37,074 bases of DNA from CAYZJB01 sp964602985 (lineage in GTDB: Bacteria; CLD3; SB21), in contig CAZRTJ010000031.1 of assembly GCA_964602985.1 (NCBI GenBank), forward strand, positions 1 through 37,074. Direction: 5' to 3'. This document shows positions 15,796 through 24,323 of the stretch, piece by piece. A program made the position numbers and the translations under genes. Position 1 is the first letter of the stretch, and the number at the start of each line of letters is the position of its first letter. The notes below the pieces were generated by a model that saw only the letters and a program-made list of their open reading frames with translations, had not been told where the DNA came from and made no database searches.

Positions 15796-17298
15796 TCACG
15801 ACCCGCGGATCCTCCGCAGGATGTCCTGGAGCGCCACTTCCCGCGCTTCCTGATGACGGGCATTGGCATACACCGATCCTGGGACCGCACGTTCTCGGCA
15901 ATCGGTGAGGCCGCATCTCTCGCACGTCTCGTTGACGTCGACTGTGGAGATCTTGGGATCGGCCGCAAAGCGAACGGTGCGTCTGAAATCGTCGGTCATC
16001 AGGAAGCCGACGGTGACGCAGCTGTTGGCGTTGGCGGTCAGCTGGAGCGGGCGCGCCATGGAGAGCGTGAGGAACTCGGCATCGCTGTCGATAAAACGAG
16101 AGCGTTGGATGTCGATGAGCACTTCGGGGTGCGGGTCCTTCCTTTCGAGATCGGCCATCTGTCTGAGAAGCCGGATGGACAACCATCGCCTGCAGTAGTG
16201 TTCCGTCAGACCCATGCCATGGGGCAGAAAGAAGCGGCTGAAGTTAAATTCTTTGGTGAGATGGAAGTCCTCGCCGTGCCGCTCGTGATTGAACCGCAGA
16301 AAATAGATTTCGGTGAGCCCGAAGAATTTGGGGATCAACTGTGTCAGACGGTAACAAAACATCTCCGGTGTGGCTTTGTACTTTTTCATGATGCTGCGGA
16401 TCAGATCCGCCGTCCAGCGCGTCGAGCCGAATAGTTTCTGCAGATCCCGCACCAGGCCTTCCTGCGGGATGAGCAAGGCGCCCGCGAAGTACGACGCCTG
16501 GAAGTTGCTCAACACCTGCTCGAACGAATCGACCTTGATCCAGGAGGAGGTGAGGGGACGCTCCGGGAGTTTGAGGTACTCATACGCGAGCGCATGGCCG
16601 CACACGAACGCTTTTTGGGATTCCGTGAGATGCGGGTGGATCAGCAGTCGGGGCCTCGGCGCGGACACCCAGACGGAGCGAAAGTGCGCCAGGTCAGGTT
16701 CCTTCAGGATCGTTTGTTCATCGACGACATACGAGTATTCACGTGTAAGGATTTGCGCCAGCTGGGCATATCGCGCCGGCGCCCGCCGGAGACTGAGTCG
16801 TTCGCCAAATGCAAGGGCGTGTTCTTCGAGATCGGCGAAATAGTTCAAGTGCATTTTCTGATAGGAGCGCAACGCGGCGTGAAAGAACTGCTCTACCTTC
16901 ATGTCATAGCTCTCGCCGATCTCAGTGAGCGTGCGCACGAGCGCTCCGGCTTTTTCGGGGGAGTCCTTGAGCAAAGCCACGATGTCGTTGAGCGTAATTC
17001 CAAACAGTTTGAACGGGAATTCATGAAAAATGGGCGATTGCAGGAAAGTCAACGCCGGATTCGGCGACTCGGCGTTTTGCAACGCGACCAACTCATCATA
17101 CGCAATTCCCAATCCCCTGGCGATGCAGATCAGTTTTTCCGGCTTGGGGTATTTCTTTCCGCTTTCAATTTCGCTGATGTAGGAGAGCGACAATCCCGAT
17201 CGCTCGGCCAGTTGCTTGAGCGACAGGTCTTTTGCATAGCGGAGCTGGCGCAGTTTTGCGCCAAAGAGAATTCGGAGATCTTCGGATCGCAGTTCCAT
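15796..17298 (-). CDS. XRE-family regulator with degenerate ImmA/IrrE domain (RamB/ScfR-like), likely controller of aceBA
   Basis: 500-residue DNA-binding regulator. An XRE helix-turn-helix (residues 12-60; LKQLAERSGLSLSYISEIESGK) is followed by a long region with an ImmA/IrrE-like segment. Its metallopeptidase motif HExxH has become HALAY (235-239), so it is not expected to be a protease. The C-terminal module carries Cys459, Cys462 and Cys467 in CERCGLTDCRER, seen in the short-chain fatty-acyl-CoA responsive group that includes RamB of Corynebacterium, known to control glyoxylate-cycle genes. It is divergent from aceB, with repeated GCGAAA palindromes between. I chose ATG 17298 (MELRSEDLRILFG) over 17361 because it starts just before the HTH and sits six bases after a -10 element. 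Control of aceBA is inferred from position. Confidence 0.88.
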   Translation of the reverse strand: MELRSEDLRILFGAKLRQLRYAKDLSLKQLAERSGLSLSYISEIESGKKYPKPEKLICIARGLGIAYDELVALQNAESPNPALTFLQSPIFHEFPFKLFGITLNDIVALLKDSPEKAGALVRTLTEIGESYDMKVEQFFHAALRSYQKMHLNYFADLEEHALAFGERLSLRRAPARYAQLAQILTREYSYVVDEQTILKEPDLAHFRSVWVSAPRPRLLIHPHLTESQKAFVCGHALAYEYLKLPERPLTSSWIKVDSFEQVLSNFQASYFAGALLIPQEGLVRDLQKLFGSTRWTADLIRSIMKKYKATPEMFCYRLTQLIPKFFGLTEIYFLRFNHERHGEDFHLTKEFNFSRFFLPHGMGLTEHYCRRWLSIRLLRQMADLERKDPHPEVLIDIQRSRFIDSDAEFLTLSMARPLQLTANANSCVTVGFLMTDDFRRTVRFAADPKISTVDVNETCERCGLTDCRERAVPGSVYANARHQEAREVALQDILRRIRGS

Positions 17299-17304
17299 AA
17301 GCGT

Positions 17305-17331
17305 ATAATAATTAAATTCTTGCTGGGTCAA
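17305..17331 (-). promoter_or_regulatory. Candidate leaderless promoter of the RamB-like regulator
   Basis: Minus strand: TTGACC (17326-17331), 15 bp, TATTAT (17305-17310), six bases, ATG. The 15-bp spacer is shorter than ideal, but the -10 is strong and no ribosome site is present. Confidence 0.4.
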
Positions 17332-17373
17332 TATAGCTACCGGCCTGCTTGATATCCACAAGTTTCACTGCCA

Positions 17374-17421
17374 GCGAAATTCGCATTTAGCGAAATAATC
17401 GAATGAAGCGAAATTTCGCTT
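17374..17421. promoter_or_regulatory. Operator array of GCGAAA palindromes between the regulator and aceB
   Basis: Three sites about 17 bp apart: GCGAAATTCGC (17374-17384, arms GCGAA/TTCGC around one base), a half-site AGCGAAAT (17389-17396), and a perfect 16-bp palindrome AAGCGAAATTTCGCTT (17406-17421). The last overlaps the first two bases of the aceB -35 box. Their repetition and placement fit binding sites for the divergent regulator. Confidence 0.65.
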
Positions 17422-17449
17422 GATTTGAGATCTGAAATCTAATTATGCT
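17420..17449 (+). promoter_or_regulatory. Candidate promoter of aceBA
   Basis: TTGATT (17420-17425), 18 bp, TATGCT (17444-17449); its -35 box begins inside the perfect palindrome, so a bound regulator would touch RNA polymerase here. Confidence 0.5.
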
Positions 17450-17489
17450 AGTGCACCAATCGAACGGCAATTCAAATGGAGGGAATCAC

Positions 17490-19106
17490 ATGATTGCAAC
17501 GGCAGACGAGAAACGTGAGCGTCTCACGGGCGACGTGGACATTCATGAGGCGGCGTGGACGGAGACTGCACAGGAGATATTGACCCCGGAGCTTCTGACG
17601 CTCCTCCGCCAGATGCATTACGAATTTGAGCCGGAGAGGCAACGTCTTCTGGAAGCACGACGGGTGCGTCAGATCGAGTGGGATCGGGGACGTTTGCCCG
17701 AGTATGAGACGGGAACTGCGGCCAGCCGCGATCTGGCGTGGCGCGTGGCGCCCGTGCCCGTGTCCCTGCGGCGAAGACGCGTCGAAATCACCGGTCCCGT
17801 CAACAACGCCAAAATGGTCATCCACATGCTCTCCCGCAATGCAGACGGACATCGCGCCGACACTGCGATGCTCGATTTCGAAGACTCGATGAAGCCTTCC
17901 TGGAAAAATATCATGGATGGCTTGCGGAATTTGATCGCCGCAGTCCGCGGCACGCTGGAGGTTCGAGAGGGAAGCAAAGAGTATCGTCTGGATCCATCCG
18001 ATCAGGCGGTCATCATGACCCGTGTGCGGGGTCTTCATTTGAACGAATCCAACGTACGGTTCGACGGCGCACCGGTGTCGGCGGGGTTGTTCGACTTCGT
18101 CACGACGTTTGCCCACACCGCGCGCATCCAACTGGAGCGAGGGGAGACTCCGACGTACTACGTCCCGAAAACGGAACACGCGCTCGAAGCGCGCTGGTGG
18201 AACCGCTTGTTTCTTGCCGTGCAGGATGCGCTGGGCATTCCATCGGGGTCCCTGCGGGCGACGTTTCTCATCGAGACACTGCCGGCCGCCTTCCAGATGG
18301 AAGAAATCCTGTACGAAATCCGGGAACACGCGGCGGGTTTGAATGTTGGCCGGTGGGACAAGATTTTCAGCGACATCAAAGTTCTGCGCGAGCACTCTGA
18401 TCGCGTTCTGGCCGACCGCGGGAGCATCCATCTGGATCGGCCATGGATGATGAATTACGCCAAACGGTTGATCAAAATCTGTCACCGTCGCGGAGCCTAT
18501 GCCATCGGCGGGATGTCGGCTTTCACGCCGGGTCGCACCGCAGAAGATCGTGCGGCACAGACCGCCAAGGTGCAGTCGGACAAGGTACTCGAAGCGTCCA
18601 TGGGTCACGACGGATGCTGGGTATCGCACCCCTACTTCATTGGCTACGCGATGTCGGCCTTCACGCACAACGACCAGATTTCTGTGGCGCTCGATGATTT
18701 CCCGCTCTACCCGGACATTCTCCCACGCCCGGAGGGTCCGAAGACGATGGACGGACTCCGAAAGAACGTCCGCGTCGGCATTGCGTACTTGAAAGGCTGG
18801 AACGAAGACATCGGTTGTGTCGCCTGGGACGGGCTGATGGAAGACCTGGCCACGCTGGAAATCTCCCGTGCCCAAGTGTGGCAGTGGATCCGACACAGGA
18901 TTTCCCTTGATGATGGAATGTGCATCACACCGACGCTCGTTCGAAAGACTTTTGCAGAGGAATTGCGTCGCATCGAAAGCGAGTCCCCGGATCCTGCTTT
19001 CGGCCAGGCCGCCGTGGATGCAGAGGATCTGTTCCTGCGTACGCAATTCCAAGACTATTTGACATTCGATTCCGATCTCGCTCAAACGGATAACAAACCT
19101 ATTTAG
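17490..19106 (+). CDS. aceB: Malate synthase A
   Basis: 538-residue enzyme that condenses glyoxylate with acetyl-CoA to malate, the second special step of the glyoxylate shunt. Conserved parts: ITGPVNNAKMV (100-110), LDFEDSMKPSW (128-138), MTRVRGLHLNE (with the active-site Arg), YYVPKTEHALEARWWNRLF (about 223-241), and the family signature GLNVGRWDKIFSDIK (283-297). Length matches the A isoform (E. coli 533) rather than the longer G form. I chose ATG 17490, with GGAGGG eight bases upstream, over an in-frame ATG at 17445 lacking one. It is first in a two-gene operon; its stop codon overlaps the ribosome site of aceA. Confidence 0.96.
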   Translation: MIATADEKRERLTGDVDIHEAAWTETAQEILTPELLTLLRQMHYEFEPERQRLLEARRVRQIEWDRGRLPEYETGTAASRDLAWRVAPVPVSLRRRRVEITGPVNNAKMVIHMLSRNADGHRADTAMLDFEDSMKPSWKNIMDGLRNLIAAVRGTLEVREGSKEYRLDPSDQAVIMTRVRGLHLNESNVRFDGAPVSAGLFDFVTTFAHTARIQLERGETPTYYVPKTEHALEARWWNRLFLAVQDALGIPSGSLRATFLIETLPAAFQMEEILYEIREHAAGLNVGRWDKIFSDIKVLREHSDRVLADRGSIHLDRPWMMNYAKRLIKICHRRGAYAIGGMSAFTPGRTAEDRAAQTAKVQSDKVLEASMGHDGCWVSHPYFIGYAMSAFTHNDQISVALDDFPLYPDILPRPEGPKTMDGLRKNVRVGIAYLKGWNEDIGCVAWDGLMEDLATLEISRAQVWQWIRHRISLDDGMCITPTLVRKTFAEELRRIESESPDPAFGQAAVDAEDLFLRTQFQDYLTFDSDLAQTDNKPI

Positions 19107-19115
19107 GAGGGCGCC

Positions 19116-20384
19116 ATGTTGGACACCGATGAACTGCGAAAACAGTGGGTCAGCGAAGAGAGATGGAATGGCATCGTCCGTCCGTATCGTCCCGAAGACG
19201 TCGTGCGACTGCGCGGATCGTACGACATTCAATACAGCGTCGCCCGATGGATGGCCGAGAGACTATGGACGCGCCTGCAAGACGCCGAACCGGTTCGTGC
19301 GCTGGGCGCTTTGACCGGCAACCAGGCGATGCAGATGGTCAAGGCCGGACTGGAGGCGATTTACCTCAGCGGCTGGCAGGTGGCGGCGGACGCCAATCTG
19401 GCCGGGCAGATGTACCCGGATCAGTCGTTGTATCCGGCGAACAGTGTGCCGCACGTCGTGAAGCGAATCAATCAGACTCTCCTGCGTGCGGACCAGATCC
19501 ACCACAGTGAAGGAAAGAACGGCGTGCAGTGGCTCGTCCCGATCGTCGCCGATGCCGAAGCCGGATTTGGCGGCCCGCTGAATGCCTTTGAACTGATGAA
19601 AGCGATGATCGAAGCGGGCGCGGCCGGCGTGCACTTTGAAGACCAGCTCGCTTCCGAAAAGAAATGTGGTCACATGGGCGGCAAGGTCCTGGTACCGACA
19701 AGCCAATTCATCCGCACACTCACCGCGGCACGGCTGGCGGCCGATGTGATGGGAGTTCCGACGATCATCGTTGCCCGTACCGACGCCAACGGCGCGAAGC
19801 TCCTCCAGAGCGACGTCGACGAACGCGATCGTGATTTCCTCACCGGCGAGCGCACCGCGGAGGGCTTCTATCGCATCCAGGACGGTCTGGACTCGGCCAT
19901 CGCGCGCGGACTTGCGTATGCGCCGTACGCCGATCTGATCTGGTGCGAAACGTCGACCCCCAATCTGGACGAGGCGGCCCGATTTGCCGATGCGATCCGC
20001 AGCGAATTTCCCGGCAAACTGCTCGCATACAACTGCTCCCCGTCTTTCAATTGGAAAAAAAATCTGGATGCGCGCACGATCGCGGAATTTCAGAATGAAC
20101 TCGGGCAAATGGGATACAAGTTCCAGTTCGTCACCCTCGCCGGATTCCACTCGCTCAACTACGGGATGTTCCAGTTGGCATACGACTACAAGGTTCGTGC
20201 GATGTCCGCGTATTCCGAATTGCAGGAAGAGGAGTTTGCCGCCGAGCGTCTGGGGTACACGGCCGCCAAACATCAGCGCGAAGTGGGCACCGGATACTTT
20301 GACGCGGTGACGGAGGTGATCTCGCAGGGAATGGCCAGCACCGTGGCGCTGGAAGGTTCCACCGAGTCGGAACAGTTTCATTAG
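19116..20384 (+). CDS. aceA: Isocitrate lyase
   Basis: 422-residue enzyme that splits isocitrate into glyoxylate and succinate, allowing growth on acetate and fatty acids. Substrate-binding SGWQVAAD at 85-92, metal-site DAEAGFGG at 146-153, and the catalytic signature KKCGHMGGK at 182-190 with Cys184. Later YNCSPSFNWKK is also typical. Length is close to E. coli AceA (434). The start codon lies 9 bp after aceB, with the AGGAGG site overlapping the aceB stop, so translation is linked. No kinase/phosphatase gene (aceK) follows; control is likely by the divergent RamB-like regulator. Confidence 0.97.
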   Translation: MLDTDELRKQWVSEERWNGIVRPYRPEDVVRLRGSYDIQYSVARWMAERLWTRLQDAEPVRALGALTGNQAMQMVKAGLEAIYLSGWQVAADANLAGQMYPDQSLYPANSVPHVVKRINQTLLRADQIHHSEGKNGVQWLVPIVADAEAGFGGPLNAFELMKAMIEAGAAGVHFEDQLASEKKCGHMGGKVLVPTSQFIRTLTAARLAADVMGVPTIIVARTDANGAKLLQSDVDERDRDFLTGERTAEGFYRIQDGLDSAIARGLAYAPYADLIWCETSTPNLDEAARFADAIRSEFPGKLLAYNCSPSFNWKKNLDARTIAEFQNELGQMGYKFQFVTLAGFHSLNYGMFQLAYDYKVRAMSAYSELQEEEFAAERLGYTAAKHQREVGTGYFDAVTEVISQGMASTVALEGSTESEQFH

Positions 20385-20392
20385 TCGATTGC

Positions 20393-20427
20393 AGGTCGTT
20401 CCTCCATGACGGAGGAACGGCCGACCT
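20393..20427 (+). terminator. Hairpin after aceA
   Basis: A 9-bp inner stem (CGTTCCTCC / GGAGGAACG) with outer AGGTCG/CGACCT pairing begins 8 bp past the aceA stop. Only CTTATT follows, so the T run is weak. A second hairpin (CTGCGAG, five-base loop, CTCGCAG) is at 20445-20463. The rest of 20464-20640 shows no gene. Confidence 0.55.
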
Positions 20428-20657
20428 TATTGCTCGCCAGCGGCCTGCGAGAATACCTCGCAGCGATCTGGAGCCGTCGTTTTCCCGCCTCCACGCGAAG
20501 GTTCTTCAAGCGCTGGTCTTACTGGAACACGCGTGTTTCCTCCGAAGCCTGGTTCCGCAAAGCAGTCCCAATCCTCCAATCGCAAGAACACCATCCATCT
20601 CCTAACTAGCGCAAACCGAAGGGAACGCTCGGTCGCTCGAATAAGCAATAAAAAAGT

Positions 20658-20686
20658 TTGATATTTGCATATATGTGAGTTATTAT
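20658..20686 (+). promoter_or_regulatory. Strong promoter of the DUF4143 ATPase gene in an AT-rich stretch
   Basis: TTGATA (20658-20663), 17 bp, TATTAT (20681-20686). The surrounding 90 bases are far more AT-rich than the rest of the window. Transcription would start near 20693, 42 bases before the ATG; no clear ribosome site is visible before 20735. Confidence 0.65.
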
Positions 20687-20734
20687 ATAAATAAGCATAA
20701 TTCATTTAACTTATAATATTCATCATATCATTTT

Positions 20735-22186
20735 ATGACAAAACTGAGTTCGTTGAATCCCTTTTCAGAGGAACTGATTCTTGACCGTCTGCGATTTGAG
20801 AATCCATGGTGGACGGTTGGTCAGACTGAAGAAGAATACTGCGGGAAGAAGCCCCGGTTATACTTTGAACTACTGGCTCAATTAGTAGAAGATCTGTCGG
20901 TCAATCGCGCCGTGGTCCTGATGGGGCCGCGGCGTGTGGGGAAGACTGTCATCATGCACCACACGATTCAGCGTCTGCTGGATAACGGGATAGATCGCAC
21001 GAAAATCTGTTTTATCAATATTGAAAATCCCATATACAATAACCTTAGCCTCGAGTCGCTCTTTGTCATGGCCCGCAAGGCAACCCGCGACAACCAGACG
21101 CAGGGATGGTATCTATTTATTGATGAGATCCAGTATCTTCGGGATTGGGAAGTGCATCTGAAAATACTCGTCGATTCCTATCCCAAGACCCGTTTTGTCG
21201 TTTCCGGATCAGCGGCGGCCGCGCTCAAGCTGGCCAGCGATGAAAGCGGAGCAGGACGCTTTACGGATTTCATGCTTCCCCCGCTGACGTTCAATGAATT
21301 CATCGCCCTTATGGAACTGGATCATCTAATCCTGCCGTCCACGCTTGAGTGGCGAGGCAACTTGACGAGGTTCTTTTCGACGATCAATATCCGTGAGCTG
21401 AACCGCCAATTCATGGATTATATCAATTTCGGCGGTTATCCAGAGGTGATCTTTTCAGAGAGAATTCAAAGCAACCCCGGGCGGTACATTCGCAGCGACA
21501 TTGTGGACAAAGTATTGCTTCGAGATTTGCCGAGTCTATACGGGATACAGGATGTGCAGGAACTGAATTCGCTCTTCACGACGCTCGCCTATCACAGCGG
21601 CAATGAAGTGTCGCTCGATTCGCTCAGCAAGTCGTCCGGTGTGGAAAAATACCTGCTGAAGAAATATCTCGAATATCTGGAGGCAGCTTTCCTTATTCGC
21701 ATCGTGCATCGGGTGGACGACACCGCCAAGCGGTTTCGGCGCGCCAATTTTTATAAGATCTATCTTACCAACCCAAGCCTTCGAAGCGCTCTGTTTTCAC
21801 CGATGCAGGCCACGGATGAATTGCTCGGCCATATGGTGGAGACGGCCATTTTCGCGCAGTGGATGCATCGTGATTGGTTTACGCCCTTCTACGCGCGTTG
21901 GCAAAACGGTGAGGTGGACATGATCGGACTGGACCCAGCTAAATTGAAGCCTGAATGGGCGCTCGAGATCAAGTGGAGTAACGCATCTTACGACAACCCC
22001 GGCGATCTCAAGAGCCTGATTCATTTTTGCGGGAAAAATCGGCTGGATTCCGCCATGGTGACGACCATCGACAAGGAAGGCCAAAAAAAAGTGGGCGATA
22101 TCACAATCCATTTTGTGCCGGCGGCGGTGTATGCGTACCAGGTGGGGAATAATACACTGGACGCGAAACTCAGACGATCTGTATAA
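20735..22186 (+). CDS. AAA ATPase with DUF4143 nuclease-like tail
   Basis: 483-residue P-loop ATPase of the AAA_14/DUF4143 type. Walker A GPRRVGKT at 64-71, Walker B YLFIDE at 126-131, and a sensor-like VVSGSA at 155-160. A winged-helix-like section (about 285-330) is followed by a restriction-endonuclease-fold tail with Glu369, Asp395 in NGEVDM and Glu411/Lys413 in LEIKW, the classical D..ExK arrangement. The family is widespread, patchily distributed and often on mobile or defence-rich DNA; its cellular job is not established. It stands alone, behind an AT-rich promoter, convergent with the M16-like operon. The sharp base-composition change upstream suggests it was acquired by transfer. Confidence 0.88.
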   Translation: MTKLSSLNPFSEELILDRLRFENPWWTVGQTEEEYCGKKPRLYFELLAQLVEDLSVNRAVVLMGPRRVGKTVIMHHTIQRLLDNGIDRTKICFINIENPIYNNLSLESLFVMARKATRDNQTQGWYLFIDEIQYLRDWEVHLKILVDSYPKTRFVVSGSAAAALKLASDESGAGRFTDFMLPPLTFNEFIALMELDHLILPSTLEWRGNLTRFFSTINIRELNRQFMDYINFGGYPEVIFSERIQSNPGRYIRSDIVDKVLLRDLPSLYGIQDVQELNSLFTTLAYHSGNEVSLDSLSKSSGVEKYLLKKYLEYLEAAFLIRIVHRVDDTAKRFRRANFYKIYLTNPSLRSALFSPMQATDELLGHMVETAIFAQWMHRDWFTPFYARWQNGEVDMIGLDPAKLKPEWALEIKWSNASYDNPGDLKSLIHFCGKNRLDSAMVTTIDKEGQKKVGDITIHFVPAAVYAYQVGNNTLDAKLRRSV

Positions 22187-22275
22187 ACCACCATGAACCT
22201 GCCTCGCAGTGGAGCATCGTCTGTCATTGGCAGATCGCCCAAGAGCCAGTCGGAAAATCACAGACGACGTTCACG

Positions 22276-23547
22276 CTACTCCAGATTCCCTACCAGGACC
22301 ACGATCTGCTTCTGCTCATCAAAAATCGCCGGCAGGTGGGTCTCGATGTGGTCCAGCGACTGGATTCGGCCGATGAGTTGGTCTGGGTAATCGTACCCGA
22401 ATCCGATCATCTCAAAAAAACTCATTCGTGCCACGCGCCCAGCGCCGGATTCCATTCCGCGCATCAAATCGCCGCGGATGGAGGATTTGGAGGCTTCCAG
22501 CTCGCGTGCATCCAAGGGTCCGCGGGCAAAATCCCGAATCGTCTTCATCAGCGCCGTCCGGGCCGTCTGTCGTTTCGAGCCTGTCGTGCCCATGAACGAT
22601 CGGATCATCCCGCCACCGGCAAATTGATCCAATCGCGCCGTGACGACATACGCCAATTGACCCTCCTGACGCAGGCGCCACAGCCGTGATCCCACCCCGC
22701 CTCCCAGCATGTGGGCCACCACGACATGTACCGGATACGTTTCGGGATCGGGAGGCGGCAGGGCATACGCGATTTGCAGAATGGTCTGATTCTTCGGCAT
22801 GGCTAGGCTGTCGGTCACCGGAGTGAGGGCCACGGGCAAAACCGGTTTCCATTCGGACGTCTCCTGCGAATACGCGGCCAGTGATGTGTCCAGAAATTTC
22901 TCAATCGCACCATGCGGGCGAGACGAGGAGATCACAATCACCGTATTGGGAGCGCGATAGAATCGCTCATAGTAATCCGTCACGTCCTCAAAGCGCAACC
23001 CCGGCAGTGTTCCTTCTCGTCCGGCATCGGAATGCGCGTACGCCTGTCCCCGGTAAGCGGTTTCGCGGAAGAATCGCACCGCGCGATCGGACAGATCGTC
23101 CTGAGCCGCCTGAATTTCGTTCATCAAACCGACTTTCTGAAGGCGGAAGAAGGTCGTGTCAAACTTCGGACGACTCAAACACTCCGCGAGCACGCTCCAC
23201 GCCGCGTCAAAATTCTCGTCCAGGCAAGTCAATGTGATCGCGGTGTAATCTCCGGCCATCACGACGTTGACGCGAGCGCTCAGATACTCCAGTTCCGCGA
23301 GAATCTCTTCGTTGGAGCGCGTCTCTGTTCCCCGGAAAAGCAAATTGGCAACCAAATAGGCCAGCCCGTCCTGTCCTTCCGCTTCGGAGGCAAGACCTCC
23401 GCGAATGTTGATCTGGAGTGAGACGAGGGGGGAGACCGGACGACGCTCCGAGATGAGGGTCAATCCCGAAGGCAAGACCGATTTGTTGACCGGCCGCTCG
23501 GAGGAGCAGGCTGACAGACACAGGCAGGCGATCCAGAGCGTTCTCAT
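22276..23547 (-). CDS. M16-family peptidase-like lipoprotein lacking the zinc motif
   Basis: 423-residue two-domain M16 (insulinase/pitrilysin) protein. A lipobox (LSAC, 11-14) makes it a likely lipoprotein. At the place of the catalytic HxxEH it reads YLVAN (64-68), so both His ligands and the Glu are gone. The substrate-side Arg/Tyr segment GSRLWRLRQEGQLAYVV is well kept. This is the pattern of the non-catalytic partner in heterodimeric M16B enzymes, whose active partner is usually encoded next door. None is in the window. The ATG at 23547 overlaps the stop of the RDD gene as ATGA. It is the last gene of a three-gene operon. Likely a binding or chaperone role, or partner of an M16 protease encoded elsewhere. 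Confidence 0.88.
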   Translation of the reverse strand: MRTLWIACLCLSACSSERPVNKSVLPSGLTLISERRPVSPLVSLQINIRGGLASEAEGQDGLAYLVANLLFRGTETRSNEEILAELEYLSARVNVVMAGDYTAITLTCLDENFDAAWSVLAECLSRPKFDTTFFRLQKVGLMNEIQAAQDDLSDRAVRFFRETAYRGQAYAHSDAGREGTLPGLRFEDVTDYYERFYRAPNTVIVISSSRPHGAIEKFLDTSLAAYSQETSEWKPVLPVALTPVTDSLAMPKNQTILQIAYALPPPDPETYPVHVVVAHMLGGGVGSRLWRLRQEGQLAYVVTARLDQFAGGGMIRSFMGTTGSKRQTARTALMKTIRDFARGPLDARELEASKSSIRGDLMRGMESGAGRVARMSFFEMIGFGYDYPDQLIGRIQSLDHIETHLPAIFDEQKQIVVLVGNLE

Positions 23548-24323
23548 CCATGATTCTCCAGGTATAGCATCAAATTGTCGAGAAATTTCACGGGCTGCGC
23601 GATGGGTTGTTCCATGCGGAGTTTGACGCGGATATGAGTGGCAATGGATTCCGCCAGCCTCAGTCGGACGTCGGGCGGAAACGTGTTCTTGCGATAGAAA
23701 AATTCCCGCACGACGTACAGATCGTCGTTGGTCAGGGATCCGGTGAAAGGCATACGAATTTGCCTCAACACGTCAGGATGGATCTGGAGCGCCCGCACAT
23801 GCTCGAACCCACGGATCCGTTTCTCGCGTACGACAATTGTTCCCGCCGCAAAATCTCCGATGCGCTTGTGCAGACGATTGCTCATCAACACTGCGCAGCC
23901 AATGCCGTATGTCGGATAAAACCAGATCGGCGGCAGCATGTCGGCAAAGCGCATGATGTTCCGGATGAATGCGTCCGTGAAGCGGATCGGCTGTCCCCCG
24001 TCCTTGACCACGCGCAGACCGAGGATCCGCTTGCCGATCGACTGGCCCCGCCAGTACGTTTCCAGGAAGACGAAATACCCCTCGTACAAGAGGAAGATCA
24101 GCAGGATCGCCGCGACGGGAAGGAAGTCCCTGGCTTCTTCCGGGACAAAGGACGAAAGCGCCACCGCCGCAATCGTCAGGGCGTAGAAGAGAATCAGGAG
24201 GATGGCCAGTTGAATCAGCGCATCCATCAGGTAGGCAAGGAAGCGCGAGGCCAGTCCCGCGAGCTCAAACTCGAGCTGGATGTTTTCCGGAGTGTCGACG
24301 GCAATTTTGGTCGTCTGGATCAC
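23544..24323 (-). CDS. RDD family membrane protein
   Basis: 259-residue protein with an N-terminal RDD domain: Arg-Asp pattern in LASRFLAYLMDALIQLAILLILF, a second helix pair around FLPVAAILLIFLLYEGYFVF, and the 'WRGQSIGKRILGLRVVKDGG' loop typical of the family. The C-terminal 90 residues are soluble and charged. I chose GTG 24323 because it overlaps the stop of the upstream gene as GTGA and begins just before the first conserved segment; the longer frame from 24506 reads through that gene. Some RDD proteins are Na+/H+ antiporters, but most have no known role. Its overlaps on both sides tie it tightly to the Cys-rich protein and the M16-like lipoprotein. Confidence 0.83.
   Translation of the reverse strand: MIQTTKIAVDTPENIQLEFELAGLASRFLAYLMDALIQLAILLILFYALTIAAVALSSFVPEEARDFLPVAAILLIFLLYEGYFVFLETYWRGQSIGKRILGLRVVKDGGQPIRFTDAFIRNIMRFADMLPPIWFYPTYGIGCAVLMSNRLHKRIGDFAAGTIVVREKRIRGFEHVRALQIHPDVLRQIRMPFTGSLTNDDLYVVREFFYRKNTFPPDVRLRLAESIATHIRVKLRMEQPIAQPVKFLDNLMLYLENHG

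Noticed and set aside
17472..19232. 586-codon open frame antisense to aceB
   Set aside because: It mirrors a clear malate synthase gene; the product is Arg/His-rich with no domain, as expected from the codon bias of the true strand. The same holds for 19263-20381 opposite aceA and 12086-13381 opposite pbpC.
20406..20609. 67-codon frame after aceA
   Set aside because: Its ATG lies in the loop of the aceA hairpin, it has no ribosome site, and the product has no recognisable features.
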